Origin: Brucella pseudogrignonensis
GTDB lineage: Bacteria > Pseudomonadota > Alphaproteobacteria > Rhizobiales > Rhizobiaceae
NCBI RefSeq assembly: GCF_002252525.1
Contig: NZ_NNRM01000012.1
Coordinates: 37,501-101,500 of the forward strand
Length of the DNA: 64,000 bases
Direction of reading: 5' to 3'
Program-made: the position numbers and the translations under genes
Shown here: positions 1-8,391 of the stretch, piece by piece
Layout: every line of letters starts with the position of its first letter
How positions within the stretch are numbered: position 1 is the first letter of the stretch
Notes under the pieces: model-generated
Databases searched by the model: none
What the model was told of the DNA's origin: nothing
The model's input: the letters and a program-made list of their open reading frames with translations, nothing else

Positions 1-216
1 AAAGCTTCCATCGCTATTGAGCTTCAATAACTTCAAATGCGTAAGAGTCTGGCAAAGACCGTGAACACTGCTTTTGGGCAAGCTGGTCTGGCGAACGAGA
101 TCGGAAAGTTTGATGCCTTCGCGGCTCTCGGCAACGCAATCAAGAATTTGCGCTGCCCTGACCACAGCCGGAACCAGTTTCAAGGAACTTTCTTCATCGA
201 GTAAGGTTTTGTCCAT
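1..216 (-). CDS. IclR-family transcriptional regulator, N-terminal part (cut by window edge)
   Basis: Reading the minus strand from the ATG at 216 gives 72 codons that run off the window. The translation contains a winged helix-turn-helix typical of IclR proteins (IKLSDLVRQTSLPKSSVHGL, about residues 39-58), preceded by a short N-terminal stretch with the usual V.AVVRAAQILD start. The C-terminal effector-binding domain lies outside the window. The gene diverges from the succinate-semialdehyde dehydrogenase gene, and a perfect palindrome lies between them, so it probably regulates that gene. The ligand cannot be inferred. Confidence 0.85.
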   Translation of the reverse strand, partial: MDKTLLDEESSLKLVPAVVRAAQILDCVAESREGIKLSDLVRQTSLPKSSVHGLCQTLTHLKLLKLNSDGSF

Positions 217-245
217 ATGCCCTCTTTGACCAATCGACAGGCGAA

Positions 246-274
246 TTGACTTTAGCGCTGCCGGCTGATTTATT
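246..274 (+). promoter_or_regulatory. Sigma70-like promoter for gabD
   Basis: A TTGACT hexamer at 246-251 is followed after 17 bases by TTTATT at 269-274. The transcription start would fall near 281, just before the palindromic operator at 288-309. This is inferred from consensus only. Confidence 0.45.
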
Positions 275-287
275 CAGTATATCGTAT

Positions 288-309
288 GTCGTTCAATATA
301 ATGAACGAC
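288..309. promoter_or_regulatory. Perfect palindromic operator candidate (IclR-type regulator)
   Basis: The arms GTCGTTCA (288-295) and TGAACGAC (302-309) are exact reverse complements separated by six A/T bases. The palindrome lies between the divergent IclR gene and the dehydrogenase, just downstream of the putative promoter. A regulator bound here would block transcription. It also lies upstream of the start chosen for gabD, which argues against the longer reading frame from 286. Confidence 0.6.
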
Positions 310-342
310 CGTCTGACGCAACATCGGGATGGAATATCAGAT

Positions 343-1794
343 ATGCTCGCTTTGAAAGACCCCTCACTGCTTAAATCGCAATGCCTTGTGGATGGAAACT
401 GGATCGACGCAGCAGACGGCAAGACCATTGACGTAACCAATCCGGCAGATGGTTCTGTCATTGGCACCGTTCCTTCCCTCTCTGTCGATACTATTAAAGA
501 AGCAATCAACGCTTCGAACAAGGCACTTCCGGCATGGGCTGCGAAGACCGCCAAAGAACGCGCTGGAATCCTGCGCAAATGGTTTGATCTGATCGTCGCC
601 AGTGCAGACGACATTGCCCTTATCATGACATCGGAACAGGGCAAACCACTCGCCGAGGCGCGTGGTGAAGTTCTTTATGCTGCATCTTTCATTGAATGGT
701 TCGCAGAAGAAGCCAAACGCGTCTATGGCGACACAATTCCGGCAACACAGCCCGGCCAGCGCTTGACCGTCATCCGTCAGCCAGTCGGTGTGACCGCTGC
801 AATCACGCCATGGAACTTCCCGGCGGCAATGATTACGCGAAAGGCAGCGCCCGCACTGGCTGCTGGCTGCACGATGATCGTCCGCCCGGCTGATCTCACC
901 CCGCTAACCGCGCTTGCGCTTGGTGTTCTGGCTGAAAAGGCTGGCATTCCTGCAGGCGTTCTGCAGATCGTGACCGGCAAGGCCCGCGAAATCGGCGCCG
1001 AACTCACCAGCAATGACATTGTCCGCAAGCTTTCCTTCACCGGCTCGACCGAAGTTGGCCGCCTGCTGATGGCGCAGTGCGCCCCAACCATCAAGCGCAT
1101 CTCACTTGAGCTTGGCGGCAATGCACCCTTCATCGTATTCGACGATGCAGACATCGACGCTGCTGTGGACGGCGCGATGCTTTCCAAATATCGCAATGCC
1201 GGTCAGACCTGTGTTTGCGCCAACCGCATCTATGTCCAGCGCGGCGTTTACGACAAGTTCGCTGAAAAACTGGCAGCGAAAGTGAAAGAGCTGAAAGTCG
1301 GCAACGGCACCGAGCCAGGCGTCGTCATCGGCCCGATGATCGAAGAAAAAGCCATCACCAAGGTCAAAGCGCATATTGAAGATGCGGTTTCAAAAGGTGC
1401 AAAGCTCATCTCAGGCGGCAAGGAACTGGGCGGCCTGTTTTTTGAACCGGGCATTCTGACCGGCGTCACCTCGGATATGCTTGTTGCCAAGGAAGAAACC
1501 TTCGGCCCGCTCGCACCACTCTTTGCCTTCGACACAGAAGAAGAAGTTATCGCTGCTGCCAACGACACGATCTTCGGTCTGGCTGCCTACTTCTATACCG
1601 AGAACTTCAGCCGCGCGATCCGCGTCAGCGAAGGCCTGGAATATGGCATGGTCGGACACAATACCGGCCTGATCTCCAACGAAGTCGCACCATTCGGCGG
1701 CGTGAAGCAGTCGGGCCTCGGTCGCGAAGGCTCGAAATATGGCATCGAGGAATATCTCGAAACCAAGTACATCTGCAGCGCCTACAAGCGCTGA
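343..1794 (+). CDS. gabD: NADP-dependent succinate-semialdehyde dehydrogenase (aldehyde dehydrogenase family)
   Basis: This 483-residue aldehyde dehydrogenase should oxidise succinate semialdehyde to succinate, the last step of GABA breakdown. It shows the ALDH motifs in order: the NAD(P)-binding ITPWNFPAAMITRK region, the general-base glutamate in LELGGNAP, and the catalytic cysteine in GQTCVCANR. The length matches GabD (about 482 residues). An in-frame ATG exists at 286, but it has no ribosome binding site and would put the palindromic operator inside the gene. The ATG at 343 has GGGATGGA upstream. The GabD subfamily is inferred from sequence resemblance; related semialdehyde dehydrogenases (for example glutarate semialdehyde) cannot be excluded. 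Confidence 0.85.
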   Translation: MLALKDPSLLKSQCLVDGNWIDAADGKTIDVTNPADGSVIGTVPSLSVDTIKEAINASNKALPAWAAKTAKERAGILRKWFDLIVASADDIALIMTSEQGKPLAEARGEVLYAASFIEWFAEEAKRVYGDTIPATQPGQRLTVIRQPVGVTAAITPWNFPAAMITRKAAPALAAGCTMIVRPADLTPLTALALGVLAEKAGIPAGVLQIVTGKAREIGAELTSNDIVRKLSFTGSTEVGRLLMAQCAPTIKRISLELGGNAPFIVFDDADIDAAVDGAMLSKYRNAGQTCVCANRIYVQRGVYDKFAEKLAAKVKELKVGNGTEPGVVIGPMIEEKAITKVKAHIEDAVSKGAKLISGGKELGGLFFEPGILTGVTSDMLVAKEETFGPLAPLFAFDTEEEVIAAANDTIFGLAAYFYTENFSRAIRVSEGLEYGMVGHNTGLISNEVAPFGGVKQSGLGREGSKYGIEEYLETKYICSAYKR

Positions 1795-1813
1795 AATTAC
1801 GCTTAGCGACATT

Positions 1814-1849
1814 AAAAGGTGGCACGCATTGTTCGTGCCACTTTTTTTA
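1814..1849 (+). terminator. Rho-independent terminator of gabD
   Basis: The stem GTGGCACG (1819-1826) pairs with CGTGCCAC (1834-1841), followed by a run of seven T, just after the gabD stop codon. Confidence 0.85.
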
Positions 1850-1907
1850 TTTATAGACGACGCAGACAATCCCTGGGTGCTTGCCCGCAAAAAATCCGGA
1901 AAACTTC

Positions 1908-2498
1908 ATGCTGCGCCGACTCTATGACTGGACGATCTCGCTTGCTGCCCGAAAGTCTGCCGAATATTGGCTTGCTTTCATCGCTTTTGTAGAAAGCTCA
2001 GTGTTTCTGGTGCCAGCCGATGTGCTCTATCTGCCGATGGCGCTTGCCCGCCCGGAGCAAGCCTACCGCTATGCGCTCGTCGCAACCATCTTTTCCGTTC
2101 TTGGCGGCATAGCGGGCTGGTATCTCGGCTATCATGCCTATGAGCAGGTCGCAAAGCCTGTGCTTGAAATGTATGGCAAGCTCGACACGTTCGAGCAAAT
2201 GCGCGGGACGACCAGCGCCGACATGATTCTGCTGATGCTCATCACATCAGGCCTCGCGCACCTGCCGCCGATCAAGGTTGTCACCATTCTGTCCGGTGCT
2301 GCGGGCATCAATATCTGGCTGTTCATCGCATCGGCCATCATTGCGCGCGGCGCACGCTTCTTCTTCCTTGCATGGCTGTTGAAGCGTTATGGCGAACCAA
2401 TCCGCGGCTTTATCGAAAAGCGTCTTGGTCTGCTGGCTGGCCTTGTTGCCGTGGTGCTGATTGCGCTGTTCTTAGCGGTAAAATATCTTCACTTTTGA
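1908..2498 (+). CDS. YqaA/DedA-like inner-membrane protein
   Basis: This 196-residue hydrophobic protein has several predicted membrane helices and resembles the YqaA branch of the DedA/SNARE-associated superfamily, with a VESSVFLVPADVLYLPMA segment near residues 28-45. DedA-superfamily proteins are linked to lipid flipping or envelope homeostasis, but the substrate of this one is unknown. The ATG at 1908 (MLRRLYDW) is preferred over the in-frame 1881 start because the extra residues are not membrane-like. It lies after the gabD terminator and so is probably transcribed separately. Confidence 0.75.
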   Translation: MLRRLYDWTISLAARKSAEYWLAFIAFVESSVFLVPADVLYLPMALARPEQAYRYALVATIFSVLGGIAGWYLGYHAYEQVAKPVLEMYGKLDTFEQMRGTTSADMILLMLITSGLAHLPPIKVVTILSGAAGINIWLFIASAIIARGARFFFLAWLLKRYGEPIRGFIEKRLGLLAGLVAVVLIALFLAVKYLHF

Positions 2499-2560
2499 TT
2501 TTGCCTCAAGTCAGTCAAATTTAATTGCTTGGAGACGAAGCAGTATTTTTGATTACTAGA

Positions 2561-2604
2561 GCGCATCCCGAAAAGTGGGAACCGGTTTTCGGAACAAGAT
2601 GCGC
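2561..2604 (+). repeat. Family A short palindromic repeat (REP-like), copy 1
   Basis: Outer arms GCGCATC and GATGCGC enclose inner arms CCGAAAA and TTTTCGG around GTGGGAACCGG. The same layout recurs at least eight more times in this window, so it is an interspersed, probably non-autonomous element. Confidence 0.8.
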
Positions 2605-2644
2605 GAAAAAATAGACAGAGCCAGTGTGGCGCAGGAAATTTCAA

Positions 2645-3169
2645 ATGGCATTTGCACTTAACAAACCGGTCGGCAAAACGCAGGCTTGGACCGCAGGCAT
2701 CATGACGGTGGGCCTCGCCGCAACTGTCGGAACGGCTTTAGGCTTTGAGCATCTGGCTGGCTTCATGCCCTGCAAGCTCTGTCTTGAAGAACGCACGCCA
2801 TATTATGTCGGCGTCCCGGTTCTGGCTGCGGCCTTTATTTCCTATGGATTGAAATGGCCTCCGGTTCTCACGCGTGGTCTCATCCTGATCGGCGCGCTGC
2901 TGATGACCTTTGGTTTGGCGCTTGCCATCTATCACACCGGCGTCGAACTTAAATACTGGCCGGGTCCGGCTGATTGCAGTGCGGCCACCATGAAGGTCAC
3001 ACTCGATGCAGGCAATCTGCTTGGCGATCTCAACGCGACCCGCCCGCCTGCGTGTGACAGCGCACCGGGCTTCTTCCTCGGCCTGTCATTTGCCGGATGG
3101 AACGTCGTCGCAAGCCTGCTCTTTGCAGCGATTGGCTACTACGGCGCTTTTGCAAAAGGTGGGAAGTAA
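2645..3169 (+). CDS. dsbB: Disulfide bond formation protein DsbB-like
   Basis: This 174-residue membrane protein fits DsbB, which re-oxidises periplasmic DsbA and passes electrons to quinones. It has four hydrophobic segments. The first periplasmic redox pair is CKLC (about residues 43-46), and a second cysteine pair lies in the second loop (ADCSAA and PPACDS), as in the family. The ATG at 2645 has AGGAAA about nine bases upstream; the earlier in-frame ATG at 2624 has none. A palindromic repeat precedes it. No dsbA is in the window. Confidence 0.88.
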   Translation: MAFALNKPVGKTQAWTAGIMTVGLAATVGTALGFEHLAGFMPCKLCLEERTPYYVGVPVLAAAFISYGLKWPPVLTRGLILIGALLMTFGLALAIYHTGVELKYWPGPADCSAATMKVTLDAGNLLGDLNATRPPACDSAPGFFLGLSFAGWNVVASLLFAAIGYYGAFAKGGK

Positions 3170-3244
3170 GAGCGAATTCTGAGGAAGTTTTTCTTTCTTA
3201 GCAAGAGCTCAAATATCTTGATCAAAAAACGGCAGGCCGTGGCG

Positions 3245-3322
3245 AAAATGGTGATTTTCGAGTACCGAAGCGGAGTGTACTTTTGGGTACATGAGCATCG
3301 GAACGCAGACAAATTGCCATTT
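3245..3322. repeat. Imperfect long dyad (possible further palindromic repeat type)
   Basis: AAATGG-rich sequence at 3245-3257 is nearly complementary to AAATTGCCATTT at 3311-3322. Between them, CCGA (3265-3268) pairs with TCGG (3298-3301), and two GTAC tetramers surround a T-rich loop. It sits between the convergent dsbB and HNH genes and may act as a terminator for both. Only one copy is seen here. Confidence 0.4.
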
Positions 3323-3354
3323 GCAGATCGGCATGGCGACTTTTGGAACAGATA

Positions 3355-3927
3355 CTAAGGCTCCAATTCGACATCCCAGTAAAGAAAGTCGAGCCAGCTG
3401 TCGTGGAGATGGTTGGGTGGGAAAAGACGCCCATTGTTATGCAGATCCTGCACAGTGGGCTGGACCGGCTTCTGGCGCGGCCACATATGTGCGCTTGCCG
3501 GCATCAAGCCGCCTTTGCGCAGATTGCAAGGCGAACACGCGGCGACCACATTTTCCCACGTCGTCTCGCCGCCATGGCAACGCGGGGTGACGTGATCAAA
3601 CGTCAGATCATGCGGTGAGCCGCAATACTGACATTCAAAACGATCACGCAGAAAAAGATTGAAGCGCGTAAACGCCGGATAGCGCGGCGGCTTCACATAA
3701 TCCTTCAGACAGATCACGCTTGGCAAACGCATGGAAAACGATGGCGAGGATACAACCTGATCGTATTCCGCCACGATATGCACGCGTTCAAGAAAGACTG
3801 CCTTGATCGCGTCCTGCCAGGACCAGAGCGATAAAGGGTAATAGCTGAGCGGCCGATAATCCGCATTGAGAACCAGAGCAGGCAAACCACTGCTCGAAAC
3901 GGTTCGGGGAGAGACGGCTACATTCAA
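3355..3927 (-). CDS. HNH endonuclease family protein
   Basis: This 190-residue protein has a clear HNH nuclease core at about residues 98-140: zinc-binding CQYCG, then TFDHVTPRCHGGETTWENVV, then the second zinc pair CSPCN. The N-terminal half (NADYRPLSYYPLSLWSWQ) is typical of a conserved HNH family found as a single chromosomal gene in many alphaproteobacteria. Its physiological target is unknown. No methyltransferase or toxin/antitoxin partner lies nearby, so a restriction or defence role is not supported by context. Confidence 0.85.
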   Translation of the reverse strand: MNVAVSPRTVSSSGLPALVLNADYRPLSYYPLSLWSWQDAIKAVFLERVHIVAEYDQVVSSPSFSMRLPSVICLKDYVKPPRYPAFTRFNLFLRDRFECQYCGSPHDLTFDHVTPRCHGGETTWENVVAACSPCNLRKGGLMPASAHMWPRQKPVQPTVQDLHNNGRLFPPNHLHDSWLDFLYWDVELEP

Positions 3928-4272
3928 GGGCGCACCTCCTTCAGAGCAACTCCGAAAGGAAAAGTGCGAATGGCTTTCCGTACGGAATTGCGCTCTTCAT
4001 CGAAGCGCCGCGCGTCCATTCTGGGCGCAACCTACAACGCTCCAACCTTGTAATAGCATTTCCAGCAAAAGTGCTAAGCGGCTTTGCGTAGGATAATGCG
4101 TAGAAACAGATGGTTACAGCGGGGCCACCGCTGTAAGGCAGCAGTGCGATAGGCAGGATACCAAGTTTCTGCGAATCGAAATGCCGTCATTCACCTGATG
4201 CAAATAATGTAATCCCGACGTGACAGCATTGTGAAGCAGAAACGCATTTATGTCCCCGGAAACACGCAACTT
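3928..4272. other. Intergenic stretch with one repeat and a hairpin
   Basis: This 345-base gap lies between the starts and ends of two minus-strand genes. It holds a family A repeat (4056-4099) and a hairpin in which TTACAGCGG pairs with CCGCTGTAA (about 4112-4135). No convincing gene is visible. Confidence 0.6.
4056..4099 (+). repeat. Family A palindromic repeat, copy 2
   Basis: The sequence GCATTTCCAGCAAAAGTGC, then an AGCGGCTTTGCGT-like right half, then AATGC, follows the family A layout. It is closer to the copy at 23701 than to the copy at 2561, suggesting subfamilies. Confidence 0.7.
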
Positions 4273-4917
4273 TTACAGAAGGGGCGCAGCCTCCCGTCCC
4301 TTGATCGCAGCGTAATATGCCCAGAACAAACGTGCTGCCACACCGCGCCATGGCGCCCAGTCTTCCGCAAGCAAGCGAAGCGCCTTTGTATCCGGTCTCG
4401 TTTCATGCGCAAAAGCGTGACCGACAGCCGTTTGCAACGCCACATCGCCAGCCGGAAACACGTCGGGATGACCAGCGGCAAACAGCAGATACACTTCAGC
4501 CGTCCATGGACCGATGCCCTTGATAGCGGTCAGCGCCCTGATCGCTTCTTCGGCAGGCAAATCGCACAGCCCATGCAGATCGATTGCCTCTTCTGCCAAA
4601 GCTTCACTCAAAGCAAACAGCGTTCTCTGTTTTGGTCGCGAAAGCCCGGCAAAACGCCATGCCTCTTCCCCGCCTGCAATATAAGCCTCGGGTGTCATCG
4701 GATCGATCACCTGCTTGAACCGCGCCCATATTGCTGCCGCGCTTGCAGTTGAAACCTGTTGCGCAACGATAATCGAGGCAAGACTTTCAAAGCCCGGCTG
4801 AGACCTTCGAAGCGGAACAGCGTGGGACCGACTGCGGATATCAAGCAACCGTGCGTCGGCTAATCCCAGTGCTTCGAGCCCGGCTTCAATATCGTCCAAT
4901 GTATCGATCCGCCGCAT
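4273..4917 (-). CDS. DNA-3-methyladenine glycosylase II (AlkA-type, HhH-GPD)
   Basis: This 214-residue protein would excise alkylated purines in base excision repair. It has the helix-hairpin-helix LTAIKGIGPWTAEVYLLFA (about 129-147) followed by the catalytic aspartate in FPAGDVALQ (D158), which together define the HhH-GPD superfamily. It lacks the extra N-terminal domain of E. coli AlkA, as do many alphaproteobacterial forms. It stands alone on the minus strand, upstream of a repeat cluster. Confidence 0.87.
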   Translation of the reverse strand: MRRIDTLDDIEAGLEALGLADARLLDIRSRSHAVPLRRSQPGFESLASIIVAQQVSTASAAAIWARFKQVIDPMTPEAYIAGGEEAWRFAGLSRPKQRTLFALSEALAEEAIDLHGLCDLPAEEAIRALTAIKGIGPWTAEVYLLFAAGHPDVFPAGDVALQTAVGHAFAHETRPDTKALRLLAEDWAPWRGVAARLFWAYYAAIKGREAAPLL

Positions 4918-4938
4918 CGCCTGGCCTTCCGTTTCAGT

Positions 4939-4980
4939 TAGAGCGCCGCGCGTCCTTTCGGACGCACAAAGGACGCTCTA
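4939..4980 (-). repeat. Partial family B repeat (one palindrome only)
   Basis: TAGAGCG...CGCTCTA arms surround a GCGTCC/GGACGC inner stem. This is the right-hand palindrome of the roughly 103-bp family B element, in the inverted orientation and without the A/T-rich half. Confidence 0.65.
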
Positions 4981-4995
4981 AACTATCGAACCTAC

Positions 4996-5039
4996 GCATC
5001 GTGCTTTCCGAAAATCGATTCCGATTTTCGGGCCAATGC
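4996..5039 (+). repeat. Degenerate family A palindromic repeat
   Basis: CCGAAAATCG and CGATTTTCGG-like halves sit inside GCAT...ATGC ends, between alkA and gluQRS. The match to the family layout is weaker than in other copies. Confidence 0.5.
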
Positions 5040-5089
5040 TGTAACTGCAAAATACCAATGCAATCAGATGACAATCAACTGACATGATC

Positions 5090-5959
5090 ATGACCCAGCC
5101 CGTATATCGCTTCGCTCCAAGCCCCAATGGGCAATTGCATCTTGGCCACGCCTATTCCGCACTTCTCAATGCACAAATGGCACGGACAAGCGAAGGGCGC
5201 TTTCTGCTTCGCATGGAAGACATCGACACCGCCCGCTGCACACCGCAACTTGAACAGGGCATCTACGATGATCTCCACTGGCTCGGGCTTGAATGGGAAC
5301 AGCCGGTACGCCGCCAGTCAGAGCATTTCGGCGAATATCGCAATGCACTGACCAAGCTTGCCGAGAAGGGGCTCGTCTATCCCGCCTTTCTGAGCCGCAC
5401 CGAAGTGCGCGAGATCATCGGCGAAGCACATGCCAAAGGCCAGGAATGGCCCGCCGACCCTGACGGTACACCGCTTTATCCGCAGGGCGAACGAAACTTG
5501 AGCGAAAAAGAGCAGATGGAGCGCATCGTCTCCGGTGCCCCCTATGCATGGCGGCTCAATATGGAGAAAGCGCTCGAGGTGGCTGGCGAAACGCTGTTCT
5601 GGAACGAAATCGGCACCCAAATCAGCATTGGGCCTATTGAGGCAAATCCTGCGCAATGGGGTGACGTGGTGATCGCGCGCAAAGACACTCCCACCAGCTA
5701 TCATCTTTCCGTCGTGGTGGATGATGCATTGCAAGGCATCACCCATATTGTCCGCGGACGCGATCTGTTTCATGCAACATCCGTGCATCGGCTTCTGCAA
5801 AAGCTTCTGGGCCTGCCGGAACCGCTTTATCATCATCATGATCTGGTGCTGGGCGACGATGGTTTGAAACTATCCAAAAGCCGCAGGGATACGGCACTCA
5901 GCAGCTTGCGCGAACAGGGCTTTACGCCTGACGATATCCGCGCAAGACTGTCGCTGTAA
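5090..5959 (+). CDS. gluQRS: Glutamyl-queuosine tRNA(Asp) synthetase
   Basis: This 289-residue class I synthetase lacks an anticodon-binding domain and should attach glutamate to queuosine at position 34 of tRNA(Asp). It has the signature APSPNGQLHLGH near the N terminus (HIGH-type motif) and KLSKS near residue 262 (KMSKS-type motif). The zinc-ligand cysteines of the E. coli enzyme are not evident: the segment after the first motif reads VYPAFLSRTE with no cysteine pair. The start could be the ATG at 5084 or 5090; the difference is two residues. Confidence 0.87.
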   Translation: MTQPVYRFAPSPNGQLHLGHAYSALLNAQMARTSEGRFLLRMEDIDTARCTPQLEQGIYDDLHWLGLEWEQPVRRQSEHFGEYRNALTKLAEKGLVYPAFLSRTEVREIIGEAHAKGQEWPADPDGTPLYPQGERNLSEKEQMERIVSGAPYAWRLNMEKALEVAGETLFWNEIGTQISIGPIEANPAQWGDVVIARKDTPTSYHLSVVVDDALQGITHIVRGRDLFHATSVHRLLQKLLGLPEPLYHHHDLVLGDDGLKLSKSRRDTALSSLREQGFTPDDIRARLSL

Positions 5960-6100
5960 AACTATTTTCGCCGCAGCGTCACAGATGATGTGCCCGCACG
6001 CTGATTGACGAAAGCGCGCTAAAGCGGTTCAAAGACAGCATGATAGCTGGCACTGAAGAGTGCTGGCGGTGATTTTGTTTATTTTGAAGGAGGCAGAGCC

Positions 6101-8287
6101 ATGGTTTCTCAGAAAGCCGGTAACTACGTTGAGATAGAAGGCTTGCGCGTTGCCCCTGAACTGGTGGAGTTTCTGGCCAAGGAAGCCGCACCCGGCACTG
6201 GCGTTGAACCAGACGCCTTCTGGAAGGGCTTCGCCGCCATCATCCGCGATCTCGCACCGAAGAATCGCGCCCTCCTCAAGAAGCGCGACGACCTGCAGGC
6301 CAAGATCGATGCCTGGTATAAGGATAATCGCGACAAACGCTATTCGCAGGCTGATTACCAGCAATTCCTGAAAGATATCGGCTATCTCCTGCCCGAAGGC
6401 GGAGAGTTCAAGGTCTCGACCGCCAATGTCGATCCGGAAATCATGCATATTGCAGGACCGCAGCTTGTCGTTCCGGTCATGAATGCCCGCTATGCGCTCA
6501 ATGCTGCCAATGCACGCTGGGGTTCGCTCTATGACGCGCTTTACGGCACCGATGCTATCTCTGAAGATGATGGCGCGGAAAAAGGCAAAGGCTACAACCC
6601 GAAGCGCGGCGAAAAAGTCATCGCATGGGCCAAGAATTTCCTCGACGAAAGTGCACCGCTCAATGCGGGCAAGTGGGCCGACGTCACCGGCCTTTCCGTC
6701 ACGGACGGCAAACTCGCTGTAACGCTTGCCGACGGTTCGAGCACCGCCTTGAAGGACGGGAGCCAGTTCAAGGGATATAATGGCGATGCGGCGGCACCGA
6801 CCAATGTGCTGCTGGCCAAGAACAACATGCATGTTGACATCGTAATCAATGCGGACAGCCCGATCGGCAAGACTGACCCGGCGCATATCGCAGACATGGT
6901 TCTGGAATCGGCCGTCAGCACGATCCAGGATTGCGAAGATTCGATTGCAGCAGTCGATGCGGAAGACAAGGTTGCCGTCTACCGCAACTGGCTTGGCCTG
7001 ATGAATGGCAAGCTCGAAGACACCTTCGAGAAGGGCGGCAAGCAGATGACGCGCCGCCTTAATGGCGACCGCGGCTATAAGGCTGCCGATGGCTCGGAAC
7101 TCAGCCTCAAGGGCCGTTCGCTGATGCTGGTGCGCAATGTCGGCCACCTCATGACCAATCCGGCGATCATTGATGCCGAAGGTCACGAAGTGCCGGAAGG
7201 CATCATGGATGCCGCCTTCACCAGCCTGATCGCACTGCATGATATTGGCGCGAATGGTCGCCACATGAATTCGCGCGAAGGCTCGGTCTATATCGTCAAG
7301 CCAAAGATGCACGGGCCGGAAGAAGTGGCATTCGCCAATGAAATCTTCACCCGCACCGAAGAGCTGCTTGGTATGAAGCCGAATACGCTGAAAATCGGCA
7401 TCATGGATGAGGAACGCCGCACCACGGTTAACCTCAAGGAAGCGATCCGCGCTGCCAAGGAACGCGTCGTCTTCATCAATACCGGCTTCCTTGATCGCAC
7501 CGGCGACGAAATCCATACCTCGATGGAAGCTGGCCCGATGATCCGCAAGGGCGACATGAAGCAGGCCGCCTGGATCGGCGCTTATGAACAGTGGAATGTC
7601 GATATCGGTCTTGAATGCGGCCTTTCCGGCCATGCGCAGATCGGTAAGGGCATGTGGGCAATGCCGGACCTGATGGCTGCGATGCTGGAACAGAAAATCG
7701 CCCATCCGAAGGCTGGTGCGAACACCGCCTGGGTGCCATCGCCAACCGCTGCAACGCTCCACGCAACTCATTATCATCAGATTGATGTTGCAAGCGTTCA
7801 GGAAAAGCTGAAGAGCCGCCCGCGTGCCAAGCTCGACGATATTCTGTCGGTGCCGGTCGCCCCGCGTCCAAACTGGACGCCGGAAGACATCCAGCACGAA
7901 ATCGACAACAACGCACAGGGTATCCTCGGTTATGTCGTGCGCTGGGTTGATCAGGGCGTTGGCTGCTCGAAAGTGCCGGACATCAACAATGTCGGCCTGA
8001 TGGAAGATCGTGCAACGCTGCGCATCTCGGCACAGCACATCGCCAACTGGCTCTATCATGGCGTGGTTTCGGAAGCGCAAGTCATGGAAACGCTGAAGCG
8101 CATGGCAGCCGTCGTGGACAAGCAGAATGAAGGCGATCCCCTTTATCGCCCGATGGCCGCAAACTTCGACAAGTCGATTGCTTTTCAAGCCGCTTGCGAT
8201 CTGGTTTTCAAGGGCCGCGAACAGCCAAATGGTTACACCGAGCCAGTCCTGCATCGCCGCCGCCTTGAATTAAAGGCACAGGGTTAA
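6101..8287 (+). CDS. glcB: Malate synthase G
   Basis: The 728-residue protein matches the length and sequence of malate synthase G, which condenses glyoxylate with acetyl-CoA to give malate in the glyoxylate or glycolate pathway. It contains characteristic segments such as [18 protein letters not shown] and the acidic [13 protein letters not shown] region around the active site. The start has an excellent AAGGAGG site about eight bases upstream. Isocitrate lyase is not in the window. A hairpin terminator follows the stop codon. Confidence 0.95.
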   Translation: MVSQKAGNYVEIEGLRVAPELVEFLAKEAAPGTGVEPDAFWKGFAAIIRDLAPKNRALLKKRDDLQAKIDAWYKDNRDKRYSQADYQQFLKDIGYLLPEGGEFKVSTANVDPEIMHIAGPQLVVPVMNARYALNAANARWGSLYDALYGTDAISEDDGAEKGKGYNPKRGEKVIAWAKNFLDESAPLNAGKWADVTGLSVTDGKLAVTLADGSSTALKDGSQFKGYNGDAAAPTNVLLAKNNMHVDIVINADSPIGKTDPAHIADMVLESAVSTIQDCEDSIAAVDAEDKVAVYRNWLGLMNGKLEDTFEKGGKQMTRRLNGDRGYKAADGSELSLKGRSLMLVRNVGHLMTNPAIIDAEGHEVPEGIMDAAFTSLIALHDIGANGRHMNSREGSVYIVKPKMHGPEEVAFANEIFTRTEELLGMKPNTLKIGIMDEERRTTVNLKEAIRAAKERVVFINTGFLDRTGDEIHTSMEAGPMIRKGDMKQAAWIGAYEQWNVDIGLECGLSGHAQIGKGMWAMPDLMAAMLEQKIAHPKAGANTAWVPSPTAATLHATHYHQIDVASVQEKLKSRPRAKLDDILSVPVAPRPNWTPEDIQHEIDNNAQGILGYVVRWVDQGVGCSKVPDINNVGLMEDRATLRISAQHIANWLYHGVVSEAQVMETLKRMAAVVDKQNEGDPLYRPMAANFDKSIAFQAACDLVFKGREQPNGYTEPVLHRRRLELKAQG

Positions 8288-8312
8288 TCTGGATTACAGG
8301 ATAGACGGAAAG

Positions 8313-8340
8313 CGGCGGGAGAAATCCCGCCGTTTCTGTT
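8313..8340 (+). terminator. Terminator of glcB
   Basis: CGGCGGGA (8313-8320) pairs with TCCCGCCG (8325-8332), with loop GAAA and a T-rich tail. Confidence 0.75.
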
Positions 8341-8356
8341 TTCGAAATTGCTTGAC

Positions 8357-8391
8357 TCCATTATAATAGATATTAATTCTACGATAATGGA
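8357..8391. promoter_or_regulatory. Palindromic operator covering the XRE-cupin start codon
   Basis: Arms TCCATTAT (8357-8364) and ATAATGGA (8384-8391) are exact reverse complements, with a nested TAGA...TCTA pair inside. The right arm contains the ATG start at 8387, and a TTGACT hexamer (8352-8357) abuts the left arm. This layout suggests autoregulation by the encoded protein. Confidence 0.5.

Noticed and set aside
3355-3927. HNH protein as a restriction or defence nuclease
   Set aside because: No methyltransferase, helicase or partner gene is adjacent, and the protein belongs to a widely conserved single-gene HNH family.
6029-8254. 741-codon open frame antisense to glcB
   Set aside because: It mirrors the codon structure of malate synthase G, has no family features or ribosome binding site, and arises from G/C bias at codon positions.
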